A DNA stretch of 64,000 bases from Metabacillus bambusae (GCF_017497975.1 NZ_JAGDEL010000017.1:62001-126000); one strand, 5' to 3'; positions 9,736 through 18,999 are shown, counted from the first letter of the stretch. Notes: a model not told the origin generated them from the letters alone. Translations and numbers: made by a program.

Positions 9736-10608
9736 ATGTTTGGTGATATTCGTTTAAAAAACATATTTTTTATCTTAATTGGGTCAGCCATATTTGGATT
9801 TGGACTTGTGCATTTTAATATGCAAAATAATTTGGCAGAGGGTGGGTTCACTGGTATTACACTCATGCTCTACTTCCTGTTTAAGTTTGATCCATCAATA
9901 TCCAACTTATTATTAAATATACCATTGTTTTTTATCGGTTGGCGTGTTCTAGGAAGAACTTCATTTTTATACACAATGATTGGTACGATTAGTTTATCGG
10001 TCTATTTATGGATCTTTCAACGTTATCAAATTAATATGCCTTTAAATGATGATTTAACGCTTGCAGCTCTTTTCGCTGGAGTTTCACTTGGTATCGGGTT
10101 AGGAATTATTTTTCGTTATGGTGGAACAACCGGAGGAGTCGATATTATCGCTAGATTATCTCATCGTTATTTAGGGTGGAGTATGGGAAAAACAATGTTT
10201 CTATTTGATCTATGTGTCATTACATTGTCTTTAATTACTTACCTCTCCTATAAAGAGGCAATGTATACTCTTGTCGCTGTTTTTGTAGGAGCACGAGTTA
10301 TCGACTTTATGCAAGAAGGAGCCTATGCAGCAAAAGGTGCTACTATTATTTCAAGCCAATCTGAAGAAATTTCAAAAAGAATAATGAAAGAAATGGATCG
10401 AGGAGTAACTGTATTAAAAGGACAGGGGTCATTTACAAAACAGAATCGAGATGTTTTGTATTGTGTAGTAGGAAAAAATGAAATTGTTAGATTGAAAAGT
10501 GTTATTACATCGGTTGATCCTCATGCATTCGTTGCTGTTAGTGATGTCCACGATGTTTTAGGAGAGGGATTTACGTTAGATGAAAATAAAAAACCTATAC
10601 AACGGTAG
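9736..10608 (+). CDS. ypjC: YitT-family membrane protein YpjC
   Basis: A 290-residue integral membrane protein with about five hydrophobic segments in its first 190 residues (GFGLVHFNMQNNLAEGGFTG and FRYGGTTGGVDII are family hallmarks). A soluble C-terminal DUF2179-type domain follows (residues about 200-285). Family members are putative transporters of unknown substrate. The ATG at 9736 follows GGAGGTG at 5 nt; a start 30 bases upstream has no site. It is a single-gene plus-strand unit with its own promoter and terminator. Confidence 0.88.
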   Translation: MFGDIRLKNIFFILIGSAIFGFGLVHFNMQNNLAEGGFTGITLMLYFLFKFDPSISNLLLNIPLFFIGWRVLGRTSFLYTMIGTISLSVYLWIFQRYQINMPLNDDLTLAALFAGVSLGIGLGIIFRYGGTTGGVDIIARLSHRYLGWSMGKTMFLFDLCVITLSLITYLSYKEAMYTLVAVFVGARVIDFMQEGAYAAKGATIISSQSEEISKRIMKEMDRGVTVLKGQGSFTKQNRDVLYCVVGKNEIVRLKSVITSVDPHAFVAVSDVHDVLGEGFTLDENKKPIQR

Positions 10609-10641
10609 ATCGGGTACAAATTACTAGATTAATACAGCTAA

Positions 10642-10669
10642 GAGAGGTTAGAATTCTAACCTCTTTTTT
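10642..10669 (+). terminator. Terminator between ypjC and ypjB
   Basis: GAGAGGTTAG and CTAACCTCT form a near-perfect palindrome followed by TTTTTT on the plus strand. It lies where ypjC and the convergent ypjB meet, so it may serve both. Confidence 0.85.
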
Positions 10670-11461
10670 CTATTGGTTATTATTTTCCCTTTTCGCTTGT
10701 TTTTCCTTTTCTCCTCGGTACTTTCTCCAACCAGAGTATGATAATGATAATAAAATCACACTCCCAGTTGAAATTATGACCCATAGTAATGATGGATCTG
10801 CCTCATCCTCTTTCACTCTCTCGAAAAGTGCTTTTAATTCCTCTTCCATGATAGCTAATTGCTTAACACGACTCGTTTCAGGAATCTCTTGGAACAAGCG
10901 ATCCTCTACTACAGAAATATGGGCATCCATCTTTTTAACACGTTGACTATCAAAATCAACTTGTATACTAGGGTAAATCACTTCATATAAAGCTAAGAAT
11001 TGATTCCAATCATGTTGGAAGGATTGAATGTCCCCTTCTTCAACATCACTTTTCATTTGAGAGAATGTTTCCATAATTGATGATTCCATCGAACCCCATA
11101 ATGGTTGATGCTCAGATACCATTGCATCTACAACTAAGCGGAACTTTGTTAAGGAACGCACTTTTTCATCTGTACTTACCTTTTCATCTTGTATGATATC
11201 TTTTGCATTTTTGTGAGTACTAGTAATAGTTCTAAAATGATCTAGTGATATATACTCTCTATCAATTGGTATTTCTTCAAATTTAACAGCAAAATATTCA
11301 AGTAATTGGGCAGACTCGCTAAAACGTTCTTGCTTCGCTAGTTGTAATGCTGAATCAGAAATCTGATTTAACGATTCCCAGTCATAAGTTTCTTCTGCGA
11401 GTGCTGGTTTTATGTGAATCAGCACCATTCCAATAATGAGTGCGACTATCCATTTCTTCAT
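10670..11461 (-). CDS. ypjB: Sporulation-associated membrane protein YpjB
   Basis: A 263-residue protein with an N-terminal signal peptide (hydrophobic residues 4-20, cleavage likely after ALA near 22), a helical, Glu/Gln-rich outer domain, and one transmembrane segment near the C-terminus (VIISTGSVILLSLSYSGW) followed by a Lys/Arg-rich tail. This matches the Bacillus YpjB family, annotated as sporulation-related without a known biochemical role. It faces ypjC tail to tail. Confidence 0.82.
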   Translation of the reverse strand: MKKWIVALIIGMVLIHIKPALAEETYDWESLNQISDSALQLAKQERFSESAQLLEYFAVKFEEIPIDREYISLDHFRTITSTHKNAKDIIQDEKVSTDEKVRSLTKFRLVVDAMVSEHQPLWGSMESSIMETFSQMKSDVEEGDIQSFQHDWNQFLALYEVIYPSIQVDFDSQRVKKMDAHISVVEDRLFQEIPETSRVKQLAIMEEELKALFERVKEDEADPSLLWVIISTGSVILLSLSYSGWRKYRGEKEKQAKRENNNQ

Positions 11462-11546
11462 CCTTGTCCCCCCTAGAACTTCTACTAAGAATCGTATGTA
11501 GAAATGGACAAGGTTAGACCAAATTATTTCAAGCTAAAAAAGTTTT

Positions 11547-12143
11547 TTATTTTGGTAGGGTTAATTGGTAAGACCGTTTATTTAGTACTAAAACATAACC
11601 AATTAAAAGTGAAATGATACTTAGCCAAAAAGTAAAGTAACCAATATGATTACTATAATCCATTAACATGCTATATCGCGGCATCATCCCAAAAACATAG
11701 TCAATTACATCATTATGTAAAGTCCAAACAGCAGCAACTAATAAATGCCAAATTTTAAAGCGATAATACGGTGCATAAAGTAAGCCTTGTATAGCCATTC
11801 CAAAATGAGATGCAATTAACATGTACCCCTCCCAAGGTAAACTTCCATCAATCAACAATACTAAAATGTTCATTATGACGGCCCAAATCCCATACTTGAA
11901 TAGCGTAACAATTGCTAAAGCTTCTATTAGAGGAAAATTTTTACGAATTAAAAACCCAAGTAAAACAATCAAAAAAAATAAACTTGCAGTGGGACTATCA
12001 GGAACAAATAAATAAAAGTGTGCTGGAGTTTCAGACAATTGATATCTGTACCAATAGTAACCGTAAAAGGTTCCGAAAAAGTTAATTAAAAACATGGCGA
12101 TTAAAATAGGCTTCTGACCTAAAACATATTGAAATATTTTCAT
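11547..12143 (-). CDS. ypjA: DUF1405 membrane protein YpjA
   Basis: A 198-residue hydrophobic protein with roughly six membrane segments, including ILIAMFLINFFGTFYGYYWY near the N-terminus and LSIISLLIGYVLVL at the C-terminus. It matches the DUF1405/YpjA family, which has no assigned function. I chose the ATG at 12143; a GTG twelve bases upstream is also possible because GAGTGGG lies between the two. Confidence 0.8.
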   Translation of the reverse strand: MKIFQYVLGQKPILIAMFLINFFGTFYGYYWYRYQLSETPAHFYLFVPDSPTASLFFLIVLLGFLIRKNFPLIEALAIVTLFKYGIWAVIMNILVLLIDGSLPWEGYMLIASHFGMAIQGLLYAPYYRFKIWHLLVAAVWTLHNDVIDYVFGMMPRYSMLMDYSNHIGYFTFWLSIISLLIGYVLVLNKRSYQLTLPK

Positions 12144-12425
12144 TTTCCCACTCACCAGACTCTTTGTTATTTATTAGAAATGCACTTGTACCTTTATCAA
12201 CCTCGGGTAATTAAGACAATTGTGAAAAAGAGGAATCTTTACCTCAATTGTTAAGGGGTATATGACATAGAAAAAAGAAAAAATGGATTTTGTTTTTCCA
12301 AAGATAAACTAGATGACGGTTCTGACACTAATACAAATAATTTATACTTTCTTATATTGCTTTGATTTTCTCCATAGTCCTGATGGCGAATGTCTTTTTT
12401 ACTTAGATATAAATTCTAATCGTGC
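12144..12425. other. Intergenic stretch between ypjA and qcrC
   Basis: About 300 bp including the qcr terminator. Near 12215-12250 ACAATTG and CAATTGT flank GAGG/CCTC, an imperfect inverted repeat without a T tract. The ypjA promoter should lie here but no convincing boxes were found. No gene is seen. Confidence 0.5.
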
Positions 12426-12450
12426 AAAAAAAGCTGACAATAGTCAGCTT
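12426..12450 (-). terminator. Terminator of the qcr operon
   Basis: Immediately after the qcrC stop, minus-strand AAAGCTGAC and GTCAGCTTT flank a four-base loop and run into TTTTTTT. Confidence 0.92.
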
Positions 12451-13218
12451 TTATTTTGCCGTAACACCAGAGATAAATTCTGATAATACTTTTAATTGTT
12501 CATCTGTGCCTTTGAATACGCCAGCAGGCATAGCACCTTGACCATTTTTAGCAATATCCGCAATTTTGTCAGGTTCTAATCCATTATCAACTAGAGCCTT
12601 ACCTGCAGCTCCACCTTCAAGATTGTCACCATGACAAGATATACAGCCTTGCTCCTGATAGATTGCATAACCTTCAGATTCTTTATCAATATCTGCTTCT
12701 GCTTTAATCTTACCTTGTTCAGCTGCAGCTTCCCAGTCATGAGTTGCAACAGATTCCCAAGTTAAGTAAAACGTACCCGCTACACCTAGAATCATCATTC
12801 CTACTGCAATAGGACGCTTTGCCGGACGACGATGTGGACCACGGTCTAAAAATGGAGCTAACATTAAAGCACCGAAAGCTAGACCTGGAATAACAATTGC
12901 TCCTATAACCGTATAAGGACCAGATGCATAAGAATATTTCAACAATTGGTATAAGAATAAGAAGTACCAGTCTGGTAATGGAATGTAACCAGCATCAGTA
13001 GGGTCAGCCACACGCTCAAGCGGCGATGGATGTGCTACTGTTAAACATAAAAAACCAATTAAGAAAACAGCACCTACTAGCCACTCCTTTAAAAGGAAGT
13101 TTGGCCAGAACGCTTCTGTTTTTCCAGGATATTCTGAATAGTCCTTCGGAATATTCGGCTTTCTCTCTGCAGGAATACGAGAGTCACCTACAAATTTCAT
13201 ACCTTTTCCGCGATGCAT
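12451..13218 (-). CDS. qcrC: Menaquinol:cytochrome c reductase cytochrome b/c subunit QcrC
   Basis: The fused subunit typical of Bacillus: the N-terminal part corresponds to subunit IV of the b6f complex (membrane helices near residues 48-65, 105-120 and 135-152), and the C-terminal part is a cytochrome c domain. The heme motif CISCH lies near residue 193 and the likely axial Met is in MPAGVF. The 255-residue length is normal. AAGGAGGGG precedes the ATG. It is the last gene of qcrA-qcrB-qcrC and ends at a strong terminator. Confidence 0.96.
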   Translation of the reverse strand: MHRGKGMKFVGDSRIPAERKPNIPKDYSEYPGKTEAFWPNFLLKEWLVGAVFLIGFLCLTVAHPSPLERVADPTDAGYIPLPDWYFLFLYQLLKYSYASGPYTVIGAIVIPGLAFGALMLAPFLDRGPHRRPAKRPIAVGMMILGVAGTFYLTWESVATHDWEAAAEQGKIKAEADIDKESEGYAIYQEQGCISCHGDNLEGGAAGKALVDNGLEPDKIADIAKNGQGAMPAGVFKGTDEQLKVLSEFISGVTAK

Positions 13219-13297
13219 GATTTCCCCTCCTTACTAAGGTGGTTTCCGATAAAAAGTTAATTTTATCGGTTTTAAATTTCTATTTACTCATTCGATC

Positions 13298-13972
13298 CTA
13301 TAGTGGACCAGAAATACCTTGCTTACGTATCATGATAAAGTGAGCTGCCATTAAACCGAAAAGTGCAGCTGGTAAGAAGAAAACATGGATAGCAAAGAAA
13401 CGTGTAAGTGTTTGCGCACCAACGATTTCTGGATGACCAGATAATAATGTTTTAACTGTTGGTCCAATTAGTGGTACTGATTCAGCAATTTGCAATGTAA
13501 CCTTTGTTGCAAATAACGCTTTCATATCCCATGGTAATAAATAACCTGTTAAACCAAGACCTAGCATAATAAAGAAAATAAGTACGCCAACAACCCAGTT
13601 TAATTCACGAGGTTTTTTATATGAACCTTGGAAAAATACACGTAATGTATGTAGGAACATCATAACTATTACAAGACTAGCTCCCCAGTGGTGCATACCA
13701 CGGACAATTTGACCAAAAGCTACTTCGTTTTGCAAATAGAAAACTGATTCCCAAGCATTTTTAATATCTGGTACATAATACATTGTTAAGAACATACCAG
13801 AAAGAATTTGAATAACTGTTACAAAGAATGTCAATCCGCCGAAGCAATATACAAAGGCAGAAAAATGGTGTGCAGGGTTTACGTGTTCAGGAACTTCATG
13901 GTCAGCAATATCTCGCCACATCGGCGTAATATCTAAACGTTCGTCAACCCAATCATAAATTTTGTTAAGCAA
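13298..13972 (-). CDS. qcrB: Menaquinol:cytochrome c reductase cytochrome b subunit QcrB
   Basis: A 224-residue, four-helix cytochrome b6-type subunit almost identical to B. subtilis QcrB. Heme-binding His residues lie in RGMHHWGASLVIVMMFLHTLR and FFAIHVFFLP. The start codon is TTG (13972), preceded by GGGGAGG at workable spacing; the four-base gap to the qcrA stop argues for translational coupling. Confidence 0.96.
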   Translation of the reverse strand: MLNKIYDWVDERLDITPMWRDIADHEVPEHVNPAHHFSAFVYCFGGLTFFVTVIQILSGMFLTMYYVPDIKNAWESVFYLQNEVAFGQIVRGMHHWGASLVIVMMFLHTLRVFFQGSYKKPRELNWVVGVLIFFIMLGLGLTGYLLPWDMKALFATKVTLQIAESVPLIGPTVKTLLSGHPEIVGAQTLTRFFAIHVFFLPAALFGLMAAHFIMIRKQGISGPL

Positions 13973-13976
13973 TAGA

Positions 13977-14486
13977 TTACGCCTCCCCTCGTGGTTTTGC
14001 TTTACCTAAGAATAAGTAGCCGTCCTTAACTGCGTGCACATAAACATCAAGTGGCGCAATTGGCGGTGTTCCTTTAACGTTTGTTCCATCTTTTTCATAT
14101 CGGCCATAGTGACACGGACAGAAAAATTGGTTCGGATTGGCTGGGTCGTTATTCCAACCGACAGTACAGCCTAAGTGCTTACAGATTGGTGATAAAGCAG
14201 TAATTTTGTCACCGCTTTTAAAAACCCAAGCTGATCTTGTTTCTTCTGATTCATACCAAGCATCTTTTTGTTTGATTTTAAAGTCAAAGCGTTGAGGTTC
14301 TTCCGTTATTTCGTCAACCTTTACAACTTGTACTAACTCTGTTTCTTCTGCTGGTCGGAGCACAGGGTCAAGTGCGAAGCGAACCATAGGCATAAGCATA
14401 CCTGCAGCCATGAAACCGCCTACACCGGTAAGCGTGTAGTTTAAGAATTGACGTCTAGAAACTCGATGTTTTTTCTCGCTCATCAT
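13977..14486 (-). CDS. qcrA: Rieske iron-sulfur subunit QcrA
   Basis: First gene of the bc-complex operon. The 169-residue protein begins with basic RR-x-F (VSRRQFLNY), a Tat-like signal anchor, then a membrane helix with GVGGFMAAGM. The 2Fe-2S ligands are in CKHLGC and CPCHYG. Two adjacent ATGs (14484-14486 and 14481-14483) share the GGGGGG site; the second has slightly better spacing. Electrons pass from menaquinol to cytochrome c. Confidence 0.95.
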   Translation of the reverse strand: MMSEKKHRVSRRQFLNYTLTGVGGFMAAGMLMPMVRFALDPVLRPAEETELVQVVKVDEITEEPQRFDFKIKQKDAWYESEETRSAWVFKSGDKITALSPICKHLGCTVGWNNDPANPNQFFCPCHYGRYEKDGTNVKGTPPIAPLDVYVHAVKDGYLFLGKAKPRGEA

Positions 14487-14557
14487 TTTCCCCCCTCTAT
14501 CTTAAGCTAAGTCCGTTTAGGACATACGGAAATGACATATAAAACTAGGACATACTC

Positions 14558-14586
14558 ATGATATATCAATCTTTCCACGAGGTCAA
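14558..14586 (-). promoter_or_regulatory. Promoter of qcrABC
   Basis: On the minus strand TTGACC and TATCAT are 17 bases apart, about 72 bp before qcrA. This fits a sigma-A promoter for the qcr operon between ypiF and qcrA. Confidence 0.7.
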
Positions 14587-14627
14587 TAAAATCCTGATTT
14601 GTATTCTTGGAAATAAAAAGGTTTTTT

Positions 14628-15080
14628 TCAATTATTCCAAGATTGTAATAAAATGTTCAAAATTTGTTCGACTTGATCCATTAAAAGCTTTCTCATCAAA
14701 CTATCATCCATATGCTCAAACGGTACTGATGGTAACCAAATAAGATGATCCTTTAGCTGTTCGCATTTACTGTTTTTTAAAGTTTCATCACTTGTAAGAA
14801 AAAGAACATGCTTAAATTCCTGTTGTATTTCATTTTTCCATTCTATTACATTTTCAATCACTTTCTCAGAACTCTTTAAATATGAAAATGAAGGAAATAA
14901 GAATACTCTTCCTTTTAATTGTCTCTCAAGTTCATCTGAAACATACGTAATAAACTCACCTTTTGACACTGTACCTTTAAAATCTGTCTTTAAAGAAACA
15001 GGGATTAACGGAATTATCGCAGTATCTACATACTCTTTTGATTGGTTAATTACATCTACATCACTTGCAACCCACTTCAA
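14628..15080 (-). CDS. ypiF: DUF2487 family protein YpiF
   Basis: A 150-residue soluble protein starting MKWVASDVDV, matching the YpiF/DUF2487 family that sits directly upstream of qcrA in Bacillus. It has no signal peptide or membrane segment. The motifs VFLFPSFSYL and LIWLPSVPFEHM are family-like. No biochemical role is known to me; the location has led others to suspect a link with the bc complex, but nothing in the sequence shows it. The qcrA promoter lies beyond its 3' end. Confidence 0.8.
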   Translation of the reverse strand: MKWVASDVDVINQSKEYVDTAIIPLIPVSLKTDFKGTVSKGEFITYVSDELERQLKGRVFLFPSFSYLKSSEKVIENVIEWKNEIQQEFKHVLFLTSDETLKNSKCEQLKDHLIWLPSVPFEHMDDSLMRKLLMDQVEQILNILLQSWNN

Positions 15081-15207
15081 TTTATTCCACTCCTAACCGA
15101 TTATTTTACGACTAGATCTATTATAAAGCTTGTCTTACAAATTGTTAAATATGAAGCATATAAAGAGACTATGATAGTCTTTGAAAATTGGAAAAGTTCT
15201 TAAAAAG

Positions 15208-15388
15208 AAGGCTTTGTTAAAGCTCACTGTTGATTTTGGAACTTTTGTTGATTGATCAGATATGTGAGACTCCTGTGGGAGTGCGTATCCAAAGGGAGAC
15301 CCCACAGGTGAAAAGCACCGAAGAGGCTCCCGGACCGCCCGCGGGAAGCGAACGCATGCAGCGGAAATCAACAACCAAGTTTAACAGA
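15208..15388. repeat. GC-rich inverted-repeat element A1
   Basis: A roughly 180-bp element in the 519-bp ypiF/ypiB gap. Left end AGGCTTTGTTAAAG...TGTTGATTTT faces right end AAATCAACA...GTTTAAC. The centre is much richer in GC than its surroundings and reads GAGACTCCTGTGGGAG... and GGACCGCCCGCGGG. It shares core motifs with copies A2-A5. Open frames inside it are by-products of the palindrome, not genes. Confidence 0.75.
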
Positions 15389-15464
15389 CATTCATACCAA
15401 ATTATTAGCACATATATGAATGAATTAAAAAGTTATCTACAGTTATTTCAGGGGAGAGCCAAAA

Positions 15465-15510
15465 AGAAAAAAAGAAGCCACACCTAGTGCATAGGTTGTT
15501 AGCTTCTTTA
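15465..15510 (-). terminator. Terminator downstream of ypiB
   Basis: Minus-strand AAGAAGC and GCTTCTT with CCTA/TAGG inside make an imperfect hairpin followed by TTTTTTTC. It lies 90 bp after the ypiB stop. Confidence 0.7.
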
Positions 15511-15599
15511 ATAGTCTCTAGAATAATGAAAATTTTTAATACTTTCAAAAAGTGTTACTCTTTATAGCAGCTTAAGATATGTAGGCCGCTCTTACTTAT

Positions 15600-16151
15600 T
15601 TAACCTTGATGATTTTTCAAGTTTATCAATTGCTGTGTAAGTCTTTGAAATCCCTCTTTGTCTTGAAGATCAAGAGCTTCATCAATTAATTGTAACAGTT
15701 TTTCCTTTTGAAAGGTTTGAAGGGAATGATCTAGAACTTTTTCAGCAACTTCACGATCTTTCTCATTTCCATGTAAGTGTTCGGGCATAAATGGATTTGA
15801 TTCTAATACAGCGGCGTACTGTGGTGATTGATAAACAGATCTAAAATTAAGTTGAATAAAAAGTTCTTCATCTTTATTTAAACGTATATCATGGAATGAT
15901 TTTTCTGCATCTGTTGTCATTACGTTTTCTTTATAAAAGCGAAAAGGAACTTCTTCAACACAATGCGTTGACATGATTATCCCCCTAGGACAATACTGTG
16001 CTTGCTCAACAAAATGAACTTTTTCCATTAAGGTATCATGACTCATTAAATAATTTAAAATCCACACACATTCTCTTCTTTTCAGCTGATAATGGTTTAA
16101 AAACCACCTGACAAAATCTTTCTTTTCGTGGACAGATACAGGGGCCACCAT
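15600..16151 (-). CDS. ypiB: ReoY/YpiB, ClpC-linked regulator of MurA stability
   Basis: A 183-residue UPF0302 protein: an N-terminal domain with [18 protein letters not shown] and a C-terminal IDEAL domain (the letters I-D-E-A-L occur near residue 160). In Listeria and Bacillus this protein (ReoY) is known to help ClpCP degrade MurA, the first peptidoglycan-precursor enzyme. The start at 16151 follows GGAGG; a longer reading would include that site. It is adjacent to ypiA, another known partner. Confidence 0.9.
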   Translation of the reverse strand: MVAPVSVHEKKDFVRWFLNHYQLKRRECVWILNYLMSHDTLMEKVHFVEQAQYCPRGIIMSTHCVEEVPFRFYKENVMTTDAEKSFHDIRLNKDEELFIQLNFRSVYQSPQYAAVLESNPFMPEHLHGNEKDREVAEKVLDHSLQTFQKEKLLQLIDEALDLQDKEGFQRLTQQLINLKNHQG

Positions 16152-16230
16152 ACAATTCCCTCCTCTGCAGTTCAATTAATTCATACTATGTTAATTCCAC
16201 AAAAACAAAATAAAATCCTTCTTATTCCCC

Positions 16231-17499
16231 TTAAATCTCATCTTCTAATTGTAGCAATATCTCACCAATTTCGACATTTGAAGGGTCTTGCATTAATATT
16301 TCCCCAAATATTTTCTTAGCTTCTTGCTTACGACCTTCTTCCAATAAAAAGTAACCATATTCATGAAGAAATTCTCGTTGATCCTTGAAAGAATTATATG
16401 CAAGTTGATAATGATTTAATGCCTGTGTATACTCTTCTTTTTGATGATAAGCTCGTGCTAAGTTCCATTCAAACTGAGGATCCTCTTCTCCATATCTTTT
16501 ACTTTCAGATATTAAATCAATTACATCATCATATCTCTCTTCTTGAAGAAATATATGAGTTAATGTAATAGCTGCCTCAATATGACCTGGATCTATGGCA
16601 AGTGTTTCACGCAATAAATTTTCAGCATCATGCATATGGCCAGATTTAATGGCAATCTTACCACCATATAAGTACAGTTCTTTATTATACTCATCAACCT
16701 TAATTCCCTCTTGAACTGTTTCAAGACTTTCTGGTAAAAGACCTTCGTGCTCATACGCCCTTGCCAAGTACAAATAAAGGGAAGAAAAATGCGGATCTAC
16801 TTCTTTTAGCCTAGTAAATTGTTGAATGGCTGTTTTATAAAATCCTCCTTGAAAAGCAGTAAAACCATATCCAAATAACGTGTTAAGTTCCTCTTGTTCG
16901 ATTACTGCTTGTTTATAATAATCAAGAGATTCCTCAAACTCACCTGTAGCGCTTAAACACTCAGCTAACCTTTGTTCAATTGAAACACCTGAAATAGACT
17001 TTTGATCTTTTACGATTGCTTTATAAAAAGGTATTGCATGCTTATATTGGCCTTGGTGAAAATAAAATTCACCTAGTGCGAAATCAATTACAGGCTCTTC
17101 AGGTAATAATTGCTTTGCTTCTTGCAATTTTTGTTCACTGACCTCAGCTAAACCTTGCATTTGATATAAATCAGCTAAAAGGAGAAGCGCTTGCGGATAT
17201 GCCTCATGGTCAGATGTAATTGTATTTAATAAATTGATTGCTTCTTCCTCTTTCTCCAAATCTAAGAAGAGTTCGGCTAAAAATAATGTTACTTGTGTTT
17301 CCTCAGGATACAGAAAATGAAGTTCTTCAACAATTCCATGTGCTTGATCAATGATACCCCATTGATAATATAGATCAGCTAAATGGAGTTTTTCTTCATC
17401 ATGAAGTGTTGGAAGGATATTAGCTAATAAATTTAATCCTTCTTCTGTTTCACCTTTATTTACAAGATTTATTGCTTCGTTTAGTACTTGATTAAACAT
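16231..17499 (-). CDS. ypiA: TPR-repeat protein YpiA
   Basis: A 422-residue cytoplasmic protein made almost entirely of tetratricopeptide repeats (helix pairs such as YPQALLLLADLYQMQGL and FEWNLARAYHQKEEYTQALNHY). It matches Bacillus YpiA, which sits with ypiB and has been reported to take part in MurAA turnover. The start at 17499 follows AAAGGAA; an in-frame GTG/ATG upstream lacks a site. Confidence 0.88.
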   Translation of the reverse strand: MFNQVLNEAINLVNKGETEEGLNLLANILPTLHDEEKLHLADLYYQWGIIDQAHGIVEELHFLYPEETQVTLFLAELFLDLEKEEEAINLLNTITSDHEAYPQALLLLADLYQMQGLAEVSEQKLQEAKQLLPEEPVIDFALGEFYFHQGQYKHAIPFYKAIVKDQKSISGVSIEQRLAECLSATGEFEESLDYYKQAVIEQEELNTLFGYGFTAFQGGFYKTAIQQFTRLKEVDPHFSSLYLYLARAYEHEGLLPESLETVQEGIKVDEYNKELYLYGGKIAIKSGHMHDAENLLRETLAIDPGHIEAAITLTHIFLQEERYDDVIDLISESKRYGEEDPQFEWNLARAYHQKEEYTQALNHYQLAYNSFKDQREFLHEYGYFLLEEGRKQEAKKIFGEILMQDPSNVEIGEILLQLEDEI

Positions 17500-17536
17500 A
17501 GTAATTCCTTTCTTTATAAACAATTGGTTAAATTAT

Positions 17537-17759
17537 TAGGCTGTTTTCGCAAGCTTTGTTGCTATTTACCAAGTAATGCGGTTTGGTTGATTGCAGCGAG
17601 AGATACTCGCTTTCCGTGGGGAGGGCGGTGAGCCTCCTTGGCGTAAACGCCTGCATGAGTCTCACCTGTCTCGCTGCTCCCACAGGAGTCTCGCAATCCG
17701 CTCCAATCAACCTGAAATAGTTTTTGTGTTAGTAGCAACAATCTTTTAGAAAAGAGCCA
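17537..17759. repeat. GC-rich inverted-repeat element A2
   Basis: About 223 bp in the 375-bp gap before ypiA. The left end AGGCTGTTTTCGCAAG...TTGTTGCT is the inverse of the right end AGCAACAATCTTTTAGAAAAGAGCC. The core holds TTGGTTGATTGCAGCGAG, GGGCGGTGAGCC and a closing CTCGCAATCCG...CAATCAACC. It is clearly homologous to A3 and A5. The rest of the gap (17760-17874) has nothing recognisable. Confidence 0.85.
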
Positions 17760-17874
17760 ATTATTAATACGACATACATATTAAATAACTTAAAGGTTTA
17801 TTTAAAACTAGATGTTTGATGTCTTTGAGGTTTTCCCCTATTTCGTATTGTTATTTACATATCTTTATCATACA

Positions 17875-18795
17875 TCAAAATGAAGCTGATTGTGGTATGA
17901 AACGACTTGAAATTGTGATAAAACATTCCTCGCCAATTCCTGGATGAAATGAGATTTCTCCGTTTACATTAATTAATCTTCCTTGGTGTGCAGTAATGTT
18001 CGGAAGGTCTTCTTCATAATTGATAATAGGCTTACCATCGGTATGATACCTTATTTCGTTTAGTTTGTACAAATTATAATTTACTTGTCCACCTACACGA
18101 ATATCTCCTTTTTCAGGATAAATACCTATTCTCATTAAAACATCTTTTGTTAATGGTACTCCTTCTTTTAATGGAATTGGAATGGAAGATAATCGATGTT
18201 CTTTCATTATTCCCCTCCATACTTGAAGGAGCTTTTGCTTTTTATTATTAGCAGTGCTTTCATCTCGTAAAAATGGAATAAGAGTGATTGGATTTGAAAA
18301 CATTGCGTCTCTTATCCATCCCCAGGATTTTGAGGTGAGCTTATCAGTATCATCAATTTCCACAAAAACTACAGAAATATTTTCTTGTTTACATCTTCTT
18401 AAAATTGAAGGGCTCAAAGCTTTAAATGGCATCTTAATACTAATATAATAATCAATCGGAGAATTAATCATTAAGTGTCTTTTTTGTTTTATTTTTGCAC
18501 TTAGTTGTTGTTCATAATCTATATTTACAACCGTTAGAAGTGTTGTACATCCTCTTTTTAAATATTTTTCAATGATAGTTTGTTTGAATTCTTGGAAATG
18601 AAGTAACGTATGAAGAGAAAAATCAAGCATGACATATCCTGGGGTTAATAAATAAGAACTCATATCCATTTTCATAAAACGAATATTTTCCATCGTGTGA
18701 CGCATAAATTCAATTTTATTTTTATCAATTAATATTGATGTTTTCTCTAGCCCATCAGACTTTAATAGATTTGCCCTGTCAATGATATAACTCAT
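17875..18795 (-). CDS. Amidohydrolase-like protein with degenerate metal site
   Basis: A 306-residue soluble protein with the layout of a metal-dependent amidohydrolase. The N-terminal strand block is SYIIDRANLLKSDGLEKTSI, then LTPGYVMLDFSLH (residues 50-62) where active enzymes have PGFIDxHxH. YLKRGCTTLL resembles the helix after it, and C-terminal IGIYPEKGDIRVGGQVNYN matches the closing beta sandwich. The first His of HxH is Ser60 and the downstream metal ligands are not evident, so I infer a non-catalytic relative. GGGGAG precedes the ATG. It is an addition relative to the B. subtilis order. Confidence 0.6.
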   Translation of the reverse strand: MSYIIDRANLLKSDGLEKTSILIDKNKIEFMRHTMENIRFMKMDMSSYLLTPGYVMLDFSLHTLLHFQEFKQTIIEKYLKRGCTTLLTVVNIDYEQQLSAKIKQKRHLMINSPIDYYISIKMPFKALSPSILRRCKQENISVVFVEIDDTDKLTSKSWGWIRDAMFSNPITLIPFLRDESTANNKKQKLLQVWRGIMKEHRLSSIPIPLKEGVPLTKDVLMRIGIYPEKGDIRVGGQVNYNLYKLNEIRYHTDGKPIINYEEDLPNITAHQGRLINVNGEISFHPGIGEECFITISSRFIPQSASF

Positions 18796-18911
18796 GATAC
18801 ACTCCCCACCTTTCATCCTCTATAAGACAAGCTATGTGGGGATCTGATAAATTATGCTCATTGTTTTCACTCCACAGTACAGAATTTTATAAATTCCTAA
18901 AGACAAAAAAA

Positions 18912-18999
18912 GAGATAGCTTTATCATTAATTGAATCAAAACCAAGCTTGGTTTTGATTTACTAATCAATAATAGAAAGCTTATCTCAATAGTTTTTTT
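18912..18999. terminator. 76-bp near-perfect hairpin, bidirectional terminator
   Basis: GAGATAGCTTT at 18912 pairs with AAAGCTTATCTC ending at 18987. The centre is a perfect 26-bp palindrome (AATCAAAACCAAG and its complement). AAAAAAA lies on the left and TTTTTTT on the right, so it can terminate either strand. On the minus strand it follows aroA. Confidence 0.75.

Noticed and set aside
17528-17710. 60-aa frame in element A2 (and its lookalikes at 61538-61720, 15135-15487 and 38471-38701)
   Set aside because: These lie inside the GC-rich palindromes, have no ribosome-binding site and change frame among copies.
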